Assembly (NCBI GenBank): GCA_920105625.2
Contig: OV050032.1
Location: 108,546,542 to 108,610,541 of the forward strand
Source of the DNA: Clusia tigrina
Taxonomy: Eukaryota; Arthropoda; Insecta; Diptera; Clusiidae
DNA: 64,000 nt
Direction of reading: 5' to 3'
Every line of letters begins with the position of its first letter. Position 1 is the first letter of the stretch. The notes under the pieces were generated by a model that saw only the letters and a program-made list of their open reading frames with translations, was not told where the DNA came from and searched no databases. A program made the translations under genes and the position numbers. Below, piece by piece: positions 1 to 11,600 of the stretch.

Positions 1-3000
1 ATAGCTTTGAGCGATATCTTAAATTGACAAGAGGCTCGAGTACTTTATTGTTACAAAATTTCAAGGTTTTATGACGCTCCAGTAAAAAGTTACAAGCATT
101 TGTATGTTGCAAACTTTGATAGGTGTAGGACGTACCGTGAAGAAGGTAGGGGCGTTTGAAGTTTTATCAGTGTTTGATTTGGGACTCAAGGGTAGCGTAG
201 CTTTGAGCGATGACTTAAATTGACAAGAGGCTCGGGTACTTTATTGTTACAAAATTTCAAGGTTTTATGACGCTCCAGTAAAAAGTTACAAGCATTTGTA
301 TGTTGCAAACTTTGATAGGTGTAGGACGTACAGTATAGAAGTTAGGGCCATTTGAAGTTTTATCAGTGTTTGATTTGGGACTCTAGGGTAGCATAGCTTT
401 GAGCGATGGCTTAAATTGACAAGAGGCGCGGGTACTTTATTGTTACAAAAATTTCAAGGTTTTATGACGCTCTAGTAAAAAGTTACAAGGATTTGTATGT
501 TGCAAACTTTGGTAGGTGTAGGACGTACCGTAAAGAAGTTAGGGGCCTTTGAAGTTTTATCAGTGTTTTATTTGGGACTCTAGGGTAGAATAGCTTTGAG
601 CGATAGCTTAAATTGACAAGAGGCTCGAGTACTTTATTGTTACCAAATTTCAAGGTTTTATGACGCTCCAGTAAAAAGTTACAAGCATTTGTATGTTGCA
701 AACTTTGATAGGTGTAGGACGTACCGTAAAGAAGTTAGGGGCGTTTGAAGTTTTAGCAGTGTTTGATTTGGGACTCAAGGGTAGCATAGCTTTGTGCGAT
801 AGCTCAAATTAACAAGAGACTCGGGTACTTTATTGTTACAAAATTTCAAGGTTTTATGACGGTCTAGTAAAAAGTTACAAGCTTTTGTATGTTGCAAAGT
901 TTGATTGGTGTAGGACGTACCGTAAAGAAGTTAGGGGCGTTTGAAGTTTTATCAGTGTTTGATTTGGGACTCAAGGGTAGCATAGCTTTGAGCGATGGCT
1001 TAAATTGACAAGAGGCTCGAGTACTTTATTGTTACAAAGTTTCAAGGTTTTATGACGCTCCAGTAAAAAGTAACAAGCATTTGTATGTTGCAAACTTTGA
1101 TAGGTGTAGGACGTACCGTAAAGAAGTTAGGGCCATTTGAAGTTTTATCAGTGTTTGATTTGGGACTCAAGGGTAGCATAGCTTTGAGCGATGGCCTAAA
1201 TTGACAAGAGGCTCGAGTACTTTATTGTTAAAAAATTTCAAGGTTTTATGACGCTCCAGTAAAAAGTTACAAGCATTTGTATGTTGCAAACTTTGATTGG
1301 TGTAGGACGTACCGTATAGAAGTTAGGGCCATTTGAAGTTTTATCAGTGTTTGATTTAGGACTCTAGGGAGCATAGCTTTGAGCGATGGCCTAAATTGAC
1401 AAGAGGCTCGAGTACTTTATTGTTACAAAATTTCAAGGTTTTATGACGCTCCAGTAAAAAGTTACAAGCATTTGTATGTTGCAAAGTTTGATTGGTGTAG
1501 GACGTACCGTATAAAAGTTAGGGCCATTTGAAGTTTTATCAGTGTTTGATTTAGGACTCTAGGGTAGCATAGCTTTGAGCGATGGCCTAAATTGACAAGA
1601 GGCTCGAGTACTTTATTGTTACAAAATTTCAAGGTTTTATGACGCTCCAGTAAAAAGTTACAAGCATTTGTATGTTGCAAACTTTGATAGGTGTAGGACG
1701 TACCGTAAAGAAGTTAGGGCCATTTGAAGTTTTATCAGTGTTTGATTTGGGACTCAAGGGTAGCATAGCTTTGAGCGATAGCTTAAATTGACAAGAGGCT
1801 CGAGTACTTTATTGTTACAAAATTTCAAGGTTTTATGACGCTCCAGTAAAAAGTTACAAGCATTTGTATGTTGCAAACTTTGATAGGTGTAGGACGTACC
1901 GTGAAGAAGTTAGGGGCGTTTGAAGTTTTATCAGTGTTTGATTTGGGACTCAAGGGTAGCGTAGCTTTGAGCGATGGCTTAAATTGACAAGAGGCTCGGG
2001 TACTTTATTGTTACAAAAATTTCAAGGTTTTATGACGCTCTAGTAAAAAGTTACAAGGATTTGTATGTTGCAAACTTTGGTAGGTGTAGGACGTACCGTA
2101 AAGAAGTTAGGGGCCTTTGAAGTTTTATCAGTGTTTGATTTGGGACTCTAGGGTAGAATAGCTTTGAGCGATAGCTTAAATTTTCAAGAGGCTCGAGTAC
2201 TTTATTGTTACAAAATTTCAAGGTTTTATGACGCTCCAGTAAAAAGTTACAAGCATTTGTATGTTGCAAACTTTGATACGTGTAGGACGTACCGTATAGA
2301 AGTTAGGGCCATTTGAAGTTTGTCAGTGTTTGATTTAGGACTCTAGGGTAGCATAGCTTTGAGCGATGGCCTAAATTGACAAGAGGCTCGAGTACTTTAT
2401 TGTTACAAAATTTCAAGGTTTTATGACGCTCCAGTAAAAAGTTACAAGCATTTGTATGTTGCAAATTTTGATAGGTGTAGGACGTTCCGTAAAGAAGTTA
2501 GGGGAATTTGAAGTTTTATCAGTGTTTGATTTGGGACTCTAGGGTAGCATAGCTTTGAGCGATATCTTAAATTGACAAGAGGCTCGAGTACTTTATTGTT
2601 ACAAAATTTCAAGGTTTTATGACGCTCCAGTAAAAAGTTACAAGCATTTGTATGTTGCAAACTTTGATAGGTGTAGGACGTACCGTGAAGAAGGTAGGGG
2701 CGTTTGAAGTTTTATCAGTGTTTGATTTGGGACTCAAGGGTAGCGTAGCTTTGAGCGATGACTTAAATTGACAAGAGGCTCGGGTACTTTATTGTTACAA
2801 AATTTCAAGGTTTTATGACGCTCCAGTAAAAAGTTACAAGCATTTGTATGTTGCAAACTTTGATAGGTGTAGGACGTACAGTATAGAAGTTAGGGCCATT
2901 TGAAGTTTTATCAGTGTTTGATTTGGGACTCTAGGGTAGCATAGCTTTGAGCGATGGCTTAAATTGACAAGAGGCGCGGGTACTTTATTGTTACAAAAAT

Positions 3001-3828
3001 TTCAAGGTTTTATGACGCTCTAGTAAAAAGTTACAAGGATTTGTATGTTGCAAACTTTGGTAGGTGTAGGACGTACCGTAAAGAAGTTAGGGGCCTTTGA
3101 AGTTTTATCAGTGTTTGATTTGGGACTCTAGGGAAGAATAGCTTTGAGCGATAGCTTAAATTGACAAGAGGCTCGAGTACTTTATTGTTACCAAATTTCA
3201 AGGTTTTATGACGCTCCAGTAAAAAGTTACAAGCATTTGTATGTTGCAAACTTTGATAGGTGTAGGACGTACCGTAAAGAAGTTAGGGGCGTTTGAAGTT
3301 TTAGCAGTGTTTGATTTGGGACTCAAGGGTAGCATAGCTTTGTGCGATAGCTCAAATTAACAAGAGACTCGGGTACTTTATTGTTACAAAATTTCAAGGT
3401 TTTATGACGGTCTAGTAAAAAGTTACAAGCTTTTGTATGTTGCAAAGTTTGATTGGTGTAGGACGTACCGTAAAGAAGTTAGGGGCGTTTGAAGTTTTAT
3501 CAGTGTTTGATTTGGGACTCAAGGGTAGCATAGCTTTGAGCGATGGCCTAAATTGACAAAAGGCTCGAGTACTTTATTGTTAAAAAATTTCAAGGTTTTA
3601 TGACGCTCCAGTAAAAAGTTACAAGCATTTGTATGTTGCAAACTTTGATTGGTGTAGGACGTACCGTATAGAAGTTAGGGCCATTTGAAGTTTTATCAGT
3701 GTTTGATTTAGGACTCTAGGGTAGCATAGCTTTGAGCGATGGCCTAAATTGACAAGAGGCTCGAGTACTTTATTGTTACAAAATTTCAATGTTTTATGAC
3801 GCTCCAGTAAAAAGTTACAAGCATTTGT

Positions 3829-4080
3829 ATGTTGCAAAGTTTGATTGGTGTAGGACGTACCGTAAAGAAGTTAGGGCCATTTGAAGTTTTATCAGTGTTT
3901 GATTTGGGACTCAAGGTTAGCATAGCTTTGAGCGATGGCTTAAATTTACAAGAGGCTCGAGTACTTTATTGTTACAAAGTTTCAAGGTTTTATGACGCTC
4001 CAGTAAAAAGTAACAAGCATTTGTATGTTGCAAACTTTGATAGGTGTAGGACGTACCGTAAAGAAGTTAGGGCCATTTGA
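3829..4080 (+). other. Example of recurrent plus-strand open frame (not a gene)
   Basis: An 83-codon frame from ATG in GTATGTTGC recurs in monomers where position 74 is A (CTCAAGGG) and position 107 or nearby avoids the TGA in AATTGACAAG, for example through TTTACAAG or TTGGCAAG. It ends at TGA in CATTTGAAG or GCGTTTGAAG in the next unit. Variation among copies follows the satellite variants rather than codon positions. A short GPFEVL string recalls retroelement integrase tails, but nothing else supports that. Confidence 0.88.
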
Positions 4081-4401
4081 AGTTTTATCAGTGTTTGATT
4101 TGGGACTCAAGGGTAGCATAGCTTTGAGCGATGGCCTAAATTGACAAGAGGCTCGAGTACTTTATTGTTAAAAAATTTCAAGGTTTTATGACGCTCCAGT
4201 AAAAAGTTACAAGCATTTGTATGTTGCAAACTTTGATTGGTGTAGGACGTACCGTATAGAAGTTAGGGCCTTTTGAAGTTTTATCAGTGTTTGATTTAGG
4301 ACTCTAGGGAGCATAGCTTTGAGCGATGGCCTAAATTGACAAGAGGCTCGAGTACTTTATTGTTACAAAATTTCAAGGTTTTATGACGCTCCAGTAAAAA
4401 G

Positions 4402-4620
4402 TTACAAGCATTTGTATGTTGCAAAGTTTGATTGGTGTAGGACGTACCGTATAAAAGTTAGGGCCATTTGAAGTTTTATCAGTGTTTGATTTAGGACTCT
4501 AGGGTAGCATAGCTTTGAGCGATGGCCTAAATTGACAAGAGGCTCGAGTACTTTATTGTTACAAAATTTCAAGGTTTTATGACGCTCCAGTAAAAAGTTA
4601 CAAGCATTTGTATGTTGCAA
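4402..4620 (-). other. Example of recurrent minus-strand open frame (not a gene)
   Basis: A 72-codon frame recurs on the minus strand in over a hundred monomers, of which this is one. It opens with TTG, not ATG, runs through about 1.1 monomers and stops at TAA in GCTTGTAA. It exists only where monomer position 74 is T (CTCTAGGG); with A, the frame meets TGA. Because 196 leaves a remainder of 1 when divided by 3, it cannot continue into the next unit. No known domain, signal peptide or membrane segment is seen. It is best read as a by-product of the satellite. Confidence 0.9.
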
Positions 4621-5849
4621 ATTTTGATAGGTGTAGGACGTTCCGTAAAGAAGTTAGGGGAATTTGAAGTTTTATCAGTGTTTGATTTGGGACTCTAGGG
4701 TAGCATAGCTTTGAGCGATAGCTTAAATTGACAAGAGGCTCGAGTACGTTATTGTTACAAAATTTCAAGGTTTTATGACGCTCCAGTAAAAAGTTACAAG
4801 CATTTGTATGTTGCAAACTTTGATAGGTGTAGGACGTACCGTAAAGAAGTTAGGGCCATTTGAAGTTTTATCAGTGTTTGATTTGGGACTCAAGGGTAGC
4901 ATAGCTTTGAGCGATAGCTTAAATTGACAAGAGGCTCGAGTACTTTATTGTTACAAAATTTCAAGGTTTTATGACGCTCCAGTAAAAAGTTACAAGCATT
5001 TGTATGTTGCAAACTTTGATAGGTGTAGGACGTACCGTGAAGAAGTTAGGGGCGTTTGAAGTTTTATCAGTGTTTGATTTGGGACTCAAGGGTAGCGTAG
5101 CTTTGAGCGATGGCTTAAATTGACAAGAGGCTCGGGTACTTTATTGTTACAAAAATTTCAAGGTTTTATGACGCTCTAGTAAAAAGTTACAAGGATTTGT
5201 ATGTTGCAAACTTTGGTAGGTGTAGGACGTACCGTAAAGAAGTTAGGGGCCTTTGAAGTTTTATCAGTGTTTGATTTGGGACTCTAGGGTAGAATAGCTT
5301 TGAGCGATAGCTTAAATTTTCAAGAGGCTCGAGTACTTTATTGTTACAAAATTTCAAGGTTTTATGACGCTCCAGTAAAAAGTTACAAGCATTTGTATGT
5401 TGCAAACTTTGATACGTGTAGGACGTACCGTAAAGAAGTTAGGGGCGTTTGAAGATTTATCAGTGTTTGATTTGGGACTCTAGGGTAGCATAGCATTGAG
5501 CGATAGCTTAAATTGACAAGAGGCTCGAGTACTTTATTGTTACAAAATTTCAAGGTTTTATGACGCTCCAGTAAAAAGTTACAAGCATTTGTATGTTGCA
5601 AACTTTGATAGGTGTAGGACGTACCGTAAAGAAGTTAGGACCATTTGAAGTTTTATCAGTGTTTGATTTGGGACTCAAGGGTAGCATAGCTTTGAGCGAT
5701 TGCTTAAATTGACAAGAGGCTCGAGTACTTTATTGTTACAAGATTTTTAGGTTTTATGACGCTCCAGTAAAAAGTTACAAGCATTTGTATGTTGCAAACT
5801 TTGATAGGTGTAGGACGTACCGTAAAGAAGTTAGGGGCGTTTGAAGTTT

Positions 5850-5870
5850 TATCAGTGCTTGAGCGATGGC
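5850..5870 (+). other. Out-of-register duplication junction with TTGA microhomology
   Basis: The monomer here reads CAGTGCTTGAGCGATGG and lacks 29 bp of the unit, giving about 167 bp. The left half is the sequence found at 7981-7990 (CAGTGCTTGA, carrying a rare C). The right half is the sequence found from 3732 (TTGAGCGATGGCC). The two parents share only TTGA at the join (5859-5862). It is the clearest break in the 196-bp register in the window. Confidence 0.85.
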
Positions 5871-7990
5871 CTAAATTGACAAGAGGCTCGAGTACTTTAT
5901 TGTTACAAAATTTCAATGTTTTATGACGCTCCAGTAAAAAGTTACAAGCATTTGTATGTTGCAAAGTTTGATTGGTGTAGGACGTACCGTAGAGAAGTTA
6001 GGGCCATTTGAAGTTTTATCAGTGTTTGATTTGGGACTCAAGGTTAGCATAGCTTTGAGCGATGGCTTAAATTTACAAGAGGCTCGAGTACTTTATTGTT
6101 ACAAAGTTTCAAGGTTTTATGACGCTCCAGTAAAAAGTAACAAGCATTTGTATGTTGCAAACTTTGATAGGTGTAGGACGTACCGTAAAGAAGTTAGGGC
6201 CATTTGAAGTTTTATCAGTGTTTGATTTGGGACTCAAGGGTAGCATAGCTTTGAGCGATGGCCTAAATTGACAAGAGGCTCGAGTACTTTATTGTTAAAA
6301 AATTTCAAGGTTTTATGACGCTCCAGTAAAAAGTTACAAGCATTTGTATGTTGCAAACTTTGATTGGTGTAGGACGTACCGTATAGAAGTTAGGGCCATT
6401 TGAAGTTTTATCAGTGTTTGATTTAGGACTCTAGGGTAGCATAGCTTTGAGCGATGGCCTAAATTGACAAGAGGCTCGAGTACTTTATTGTTACAAAATT
6501 TCAAGGTTTTATGACACTCCAGTAAAAAGTTACAAGCATTTGTATGTTGCAAAGTTTGATTGGTGTAGGACGTACCGTATAAAAGTTAGGGCCATTTGAA
6601 GTTTTATCAGTGTTTGATTTAGGACTCTAGGGTAGCATAGCTTTGAGCGATGGCCTAAATTGACAAGAGGCTCGAGTACTTTATTGTTACAAAATTTCAA
6701 GGTTTTATGACGCTCCAGTAAAAAGTTACAAGCATTTGTATGTTGCAAATTTTGATAGGTGTAGGACGTTCCGTAAAGAAGTTAGGGGAATTTGAAGTTT
6801 TATCAGTGTTTGATTTGGGACTCTAGGGTAGCATAGCTTTGAGCGATAGCTTAAATTGACAAGAGGCTCGAGTACTTTATTGTTACAAAATTTCAAGGTT
6901 TTATGACGCTCCAGTAAAAAGTTACAAGCATTTGTATGTTGCAAACTTTGATAGGTGTAGGACGTACCGTAAAGAAGTTAGGGCCATTTGAAGTTTTATC
7001 AGTGTTTGATTTGGGACTCAAGGGTAGCATAGCTTTGAGCGATAGCTTAAATTGACAAGAGGCTCGAGTACTTTATTGTTACAAAATTTCAAGGTTTTAT
7101 GACGCTCCAGTAAAAAGTTACAAGCATTTGTATGTTGCAAACTTTGATAGGTGTAGGACGTACCGTGAAGAAGTTAGGGGCGTTTGAAGTTTTATCAGTG
7201 TTTGATTTGGGACTCAAGGGTAGCGTAGCTTTGAGCGATGGCTTAAATTGACAAGAGGCTCGGGTACTTTATTGTTACAAAAATTTCAAGGTTTTATGAC
7301 GCTCTAGTAAAGAGTTACAAGGATTTGTATGTTGCAAACTTTGGTAGGTGTAGGACGTACCGTAAAGAAGTTAGGGGCCTTTGAAGTTTTATCAGTGTTT
7401 GATTTGGGACTCTAGGGTAGAATAGCTTTGAGCGATAGCTTAAATTTTCAAGAGGCTCGAGTACTTTATTGTTACAAAATTTCAAGGTTTTATGACGCTC
7501 CAGTAAAAAGTTACAAGCATTTGTATGTTGCAAACTTTGATACGTGTAGGACGTACCGTAAAGAAGTTAGGGGCGTTTGAAGATTTATCAGTGTTTGATT
7601 TGGGACTCTAGGGTAGCATAGCATTGAGCGATAGCTTAAATTGACAAGAGGCTCGAGTACTTTATTGTTACAAAATTTCAAGGTTTTATGACGCTCCAGT
7701 AAAAAGTTACAAGCATTTGTATGTTGCAAACTTTGATAGGTGTAGGACGTACCGTAAAGAAGTTAGGACCATTTGAAGTTTTATCAGTGTTTGATTTGGG
7801 ACTCAAGGGTAGCATAGCTTTGAGCGATGGCTTAAATTGACAAGAGGCTCGAGTACTTTATTGTTACAAGATTTTTAGGTTTTATGACGCTCCAGTAAAA
7901 AGTTACAAGCATTTGTATGTTGCAAACTTTGATAGGTGTAGGACGTACCGTAAAGAAGTTAGGGGCGTTTGAAGTTTTATCAGTGCTTGA
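5863..7990 (+). repeat. Tandem duplication of 2128 bp, copy 2
   Basis: This copy directly follows copy 1. It begins inside a monomer at GCGATGGCC, the point matching 3736, and ends at CAGTGCTTGA near 7990, where the normal monomer resumes with TTTGGGACTC. Differences from copy 1 are few: GTAGAGAAG against GTAAAGAAG near 5990, GACACTCC against GACGCTCC near 6513, and AAAGAGTT against AAAAAGTT near 7310. Confidence 0.85.
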
Positions 7991-8674
7991 TTTGGGACTC
8001 AAGGGTAGCATAGCTTTGAGCGATGGCTTAAATTGACAAGAGGCTCGAGTACTTTATTGTTACAAAATTTCAAGGTTTTATGACGCTCCAGTAAAAAGTT
8101 ACAAGCATTTGTATGTTGCAAACTTTGATAGGTGTAGGACGTACCGTAAAGAAGTTAGGGCCATTTGAAGTTTTATCAGTGTTTGATTTGAGACTCTAGG
8201 GTAGCTTAGCTTTGAGCGATGGCTTAAATTGACAAGAGGCTCGGGTACTTTATTGTTACAAAATTTCAAGGTTTTATGACGCTCCAGTGAAAAGTTACAA
8301 GCATTTGTATGTTGCAAACTTTGATAGGTGTAGGACGTACCGTAAAGAAGTTAGGGGCGTTTGAAGTTTTAGCAGTGTTTGATTTGGGACTCAAGGGTAG
8401 CATAGCTGTGTGCGATAGCTCAAATTGACAAGAGGCTCGGGTACTTTATTGTTACAAAATTTCAAGGTTTTATGACGCTCCAGTAAAAAGTTACAAGCAT
8501 TTGTATGTTGCAAACTTTGATAGGTGTAGGACGTACCGTAAAGAAGTTAGGGGCGTTTGAAGTTTTATCAGTGTTTGATTTGGGACTCTAGGGTAGCAAA
8601 GCTTTGAGCGATGGCTTAAATTGACAAGAGGCTCGGGTACTTTATTGTTACAAAATTTTAAGGTTATATGACGC

Positions 8675-11600
8675 TCCAGTAAAAAGTTACAAGCATTTGT
8701 ATGTTGCAAACTTTGATAGGTGTAGGACGTACCGTAAAGAAGTTAGGGCCATTTGAAGTTTTATCAGTGTTTGATTTGGGACTCAAGGGTAGCATAGCTT
8801 TGAGCGATAGCTTAAATTGACAAGAGGCTCGAGTACTTTATTGTTACAAAATTTCAAGGTTTTATGACGCTCCAGTAAAAAGTTACAAGCATTTGTATGT
8901 TGCAAACTTTGATAAGTGTAGGACGTACCGTGAAGAAGTTAGGGGCGTTTGAAGTTTTATCAGTGTTTGATTTGGGACTCAAGGGTAGCATAGCTTTGAG
9001 CGATGGCTTAAATTGACAAGAGGCTCGGGTACTTTATTGTTACAAAATTTCAAGGTTTTATGACGCTCCAGTAAAAAGTTACAAGCATTGTGTGTTGCAA
9101 ACTTTGATAGGTGTAGGACGTACCGTAAAGAAGTTAGGGGCGTTTGAAGTTTTATCAGTGTTTGATTTGGGACTCTAGGGTAGCATAGCTTTGAGCGATG
9201 GCCTAAATTGACAAGAGGCTCGAGTACTTCATTGTTACAAAATTTCAATGTTTTATGACGCTCCAGTAAAAAGTTACAAGCATTTGTATGTTGCAAACTT
9301 TGATAGGTGTAGGACGTACAGTATAGAAGTTAGGGCCATTTGAAGTTTTATCAGTGTTTGATTTGGGACTCAAGGTTAGCATAGCTTTGAGCGATGGCTT
9401 AAATTTACAAGAGGCTCGAGTACTTTATTGTTACAAAGTTTCAAGATTTTATGACGCTCCAGTAAAAAGTTACAAGGATTTGTATGTTGCAAACTTTGAT
9501 AGGTGTAGGACGTACCGTAAAGAAGTTAGGGCCATTTGAAGTTTTATCAGTGTTTGATTTGGGACTCTAGGGTAGAATAGCTTTGAGCGATAGCTTAAAT
9601 TGACAAGAGGCTCGAGTACTTTACTGTTACAAAATTTCAAGGTTTTATGACGCTCCAGTAAAAAGTTACAAGCATTTGTATGTTGCAAACTTTGATTGGT
9701 GTAGGACGTACCGTATAGAAGTTAGTGCCATTTGAAGTTTTATCAGTGTTTGATTTAGGACTCTAGGGTAGCATAGCCTTGAGCGATGGCCTAAATTGAC
9801 AAGAGGCTCGAGTACTTTATTGTTACAAAATTTCAAGGTTTTATGACGCTCCAGTAAAAAGTTACAAGCATTTGTATGTTGCAAACTTTGATAGGTGTAG
9901 GACGTACCGTAAAGAAGTTAGGGGCGTTTGAAGTTTTATCAGTGTTTGATTTGGACTCAAGGGTAGCATAGCTTTGAGCGATGGCTTAAATTGACAAGAG
10001 GCTCGAGTACTTCATTGTTACAAAATTTCAAGGTTTTATGACGCTCCAGTAAAAAGTTACAAGCATTTGTATGTTGCAAACTTTGATAGGTGTAGGACGT
10101 ACCGTAAAGAAGTTAGGGCCATTTGAAGTTTTATCAGTGTTTGATTTGGGACTCTAGGGTAGCTTAGCTTTGAGCGATGGCTTAAATTGACAAGAGGCTC
10201 GAGTACTTTATTGTTACAAAATTTCAAGGTTTTATGACGCTCCAGTAAAAAGTTACAAGCATTTGTATGTTGCAAACTTTGATAGGTGTAGGACGTACCG
10301 TAAAGAAGTTAGGGGCGTTTGAAGTTTTAGCAGTGTTTGATTTGGGACTCAAGGGTAGCATAGCTGTGTGCGATAGCTCAAATTGACAAGAGACTCGGGT
10401 ACTTTATTGTTACAAAATTTCAAGGTTTTATGACGCTCTAGTAAAAAGTTACAAGCATTTGTATGTTGCAAACTTTGATAGGTGTAGGACGTACCGTAAA
10501 GAAGTTAGGGCCATTTGAAGTTTTATCAGTGTTTGATTTGGGACTCAAGGGTAGCATAGCTTTGAGCGATGGCCTAAATTGACAAGAGGCTCGAGTACTT
10601 CATTGTTACAAAATTTCAATGTTTTATGACGCTCCAGTAAAAAGTTACAAGCATTTGTATGTTGCAAACTTTGATAGGTGTAGGACGTACCGTAAAGAAG
10701 TTAGGGCCATTTGAAGTTTTATCAGTGTTTGATTTGGGACTCAAGGTTAGCATAGCTTTGAGCGATGGCTTAAATTTACAAGAGGCTCGAGTACTTTATT
10801 GTTACAAAGTTTCAAGATTTTATGACGCTCCAGTAAAAAGTAACAAGCATTTGTATGTTGCAAACTTTGATAGGTGTAGGACGTACCGTAAAGAAGTTAG
10901 GGCCATTTGAAGTTTTATCAGTGTTTGATTTGGGACTCAAGGGTAGCATAGCTTTGAGCGATGGCCTAAATTGACAAGAGGCTCGAGTACTTTACTGTTA
11001 CAAAATTTCAAGGTTTTATGACGCTCCAGTAAAAAGTTACAAGCATTTGTATGTTGCAAACTATGATTGGTGTAGGACGTACCGTATAGAAGTTAGTGCC
11101 ATTTGAAGTTTTATCAGTGTTTGATTTAGGACTCTAGGGCAGCATAGCCTTGAGCGATGGCCTAAATTGACAAGAGGCTCGAGTACTTTATTGTTACAAA
11201 ATTTCAAGGTTTTATGACGCTCCAGTAAAAAGTTACAAGCATTTGTATGTTGCAAAGTTTGATTGGTGTAGGACGTACCGTAAAGAAGTTAGGGCCATTT
11301 GAAGTTTTATCAGTGTTTGATTTGGGACTCTAGGGTAGCATAGCTTTGAGCGATGGCTTAAATTGACAAGAGGCTCGGGTACTTTATTGTTACAAAATTT
11401 CAAGGTTTTATGACGCTCCAGTAAAAAGTTACAAGCATTTGTATGTTGCAAACTTTGATAGGTGTAGGACGTACCGTAAAGAAGTTAGGGGCGTTTGAAG
11501 TTTTATCACTGTTTGATTTGGGACTCAAGGGTAGCATAGCTTTGAGCGATGGCCTGAATTGACAAGAGGCTCGAGTACTTTATTGTTACAAAATTTCAAG

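Larger units (their letters stand above)
3736..5862 (+). repeat. Tandem duplication of 2127 bp, copy 1
   Basis: This stretch matches 5863-7990 at an offset of 2127 bp, rising to 2128 after a one-base indel near 4310 (CTAGGGAGC against CTAGGGTAGC). It spans just under eleven monomers. The offset is not a whole number of 196-bp units, which sets it apart from the other duplications in the window. Shared private variants, such as TTCAATGTTTTATG near 3787 and 5911 and TTACAAGATTTTTAGG near 5737 and 7866, support common descent. Confidence 0.85.
1..8674 (+). repeat. Left mosaic domain of the array
   Basis: Segments here pair with each other at several spacings: 1 to about 995 with 2549-3543 (2548 bp, 13 monomers), 1021-1680 with 3961-4620 (2940 bp, 15 monomers), and 1681-2290 with 4817-5426 (3136 bp, 16 monomers). 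A private marker is a one-base insertion giving TTACAAAAATTTC, which makes a 197-bp monomer at about 452, 2011, 2993, 5149 and 7274; I did not see it to the right. Another is GGGGAATTTGAAG near 2505, 4660 and 6786. The switching of offsets over short distances means that several exchange events overlie one another. Confidence 0.8.

Noticed and set aside
5704..5964. An unusual 86-codon minus-strand frame with a different C-terminal part
   Set aside because: It results from the 29-bp shortfall at the 5859-5862 junction, which shifts the reading frame between two monomers.
8979..9296. A longer 105-codon minus-strand frame (also at 13680-13997) as a fused or real gene
   Set aside because: It is produced by a one-base deletion (GCATTGTGTG) that joins the frames of two neighbouring monomers; the same event was copied by the 4701-bp duplication.
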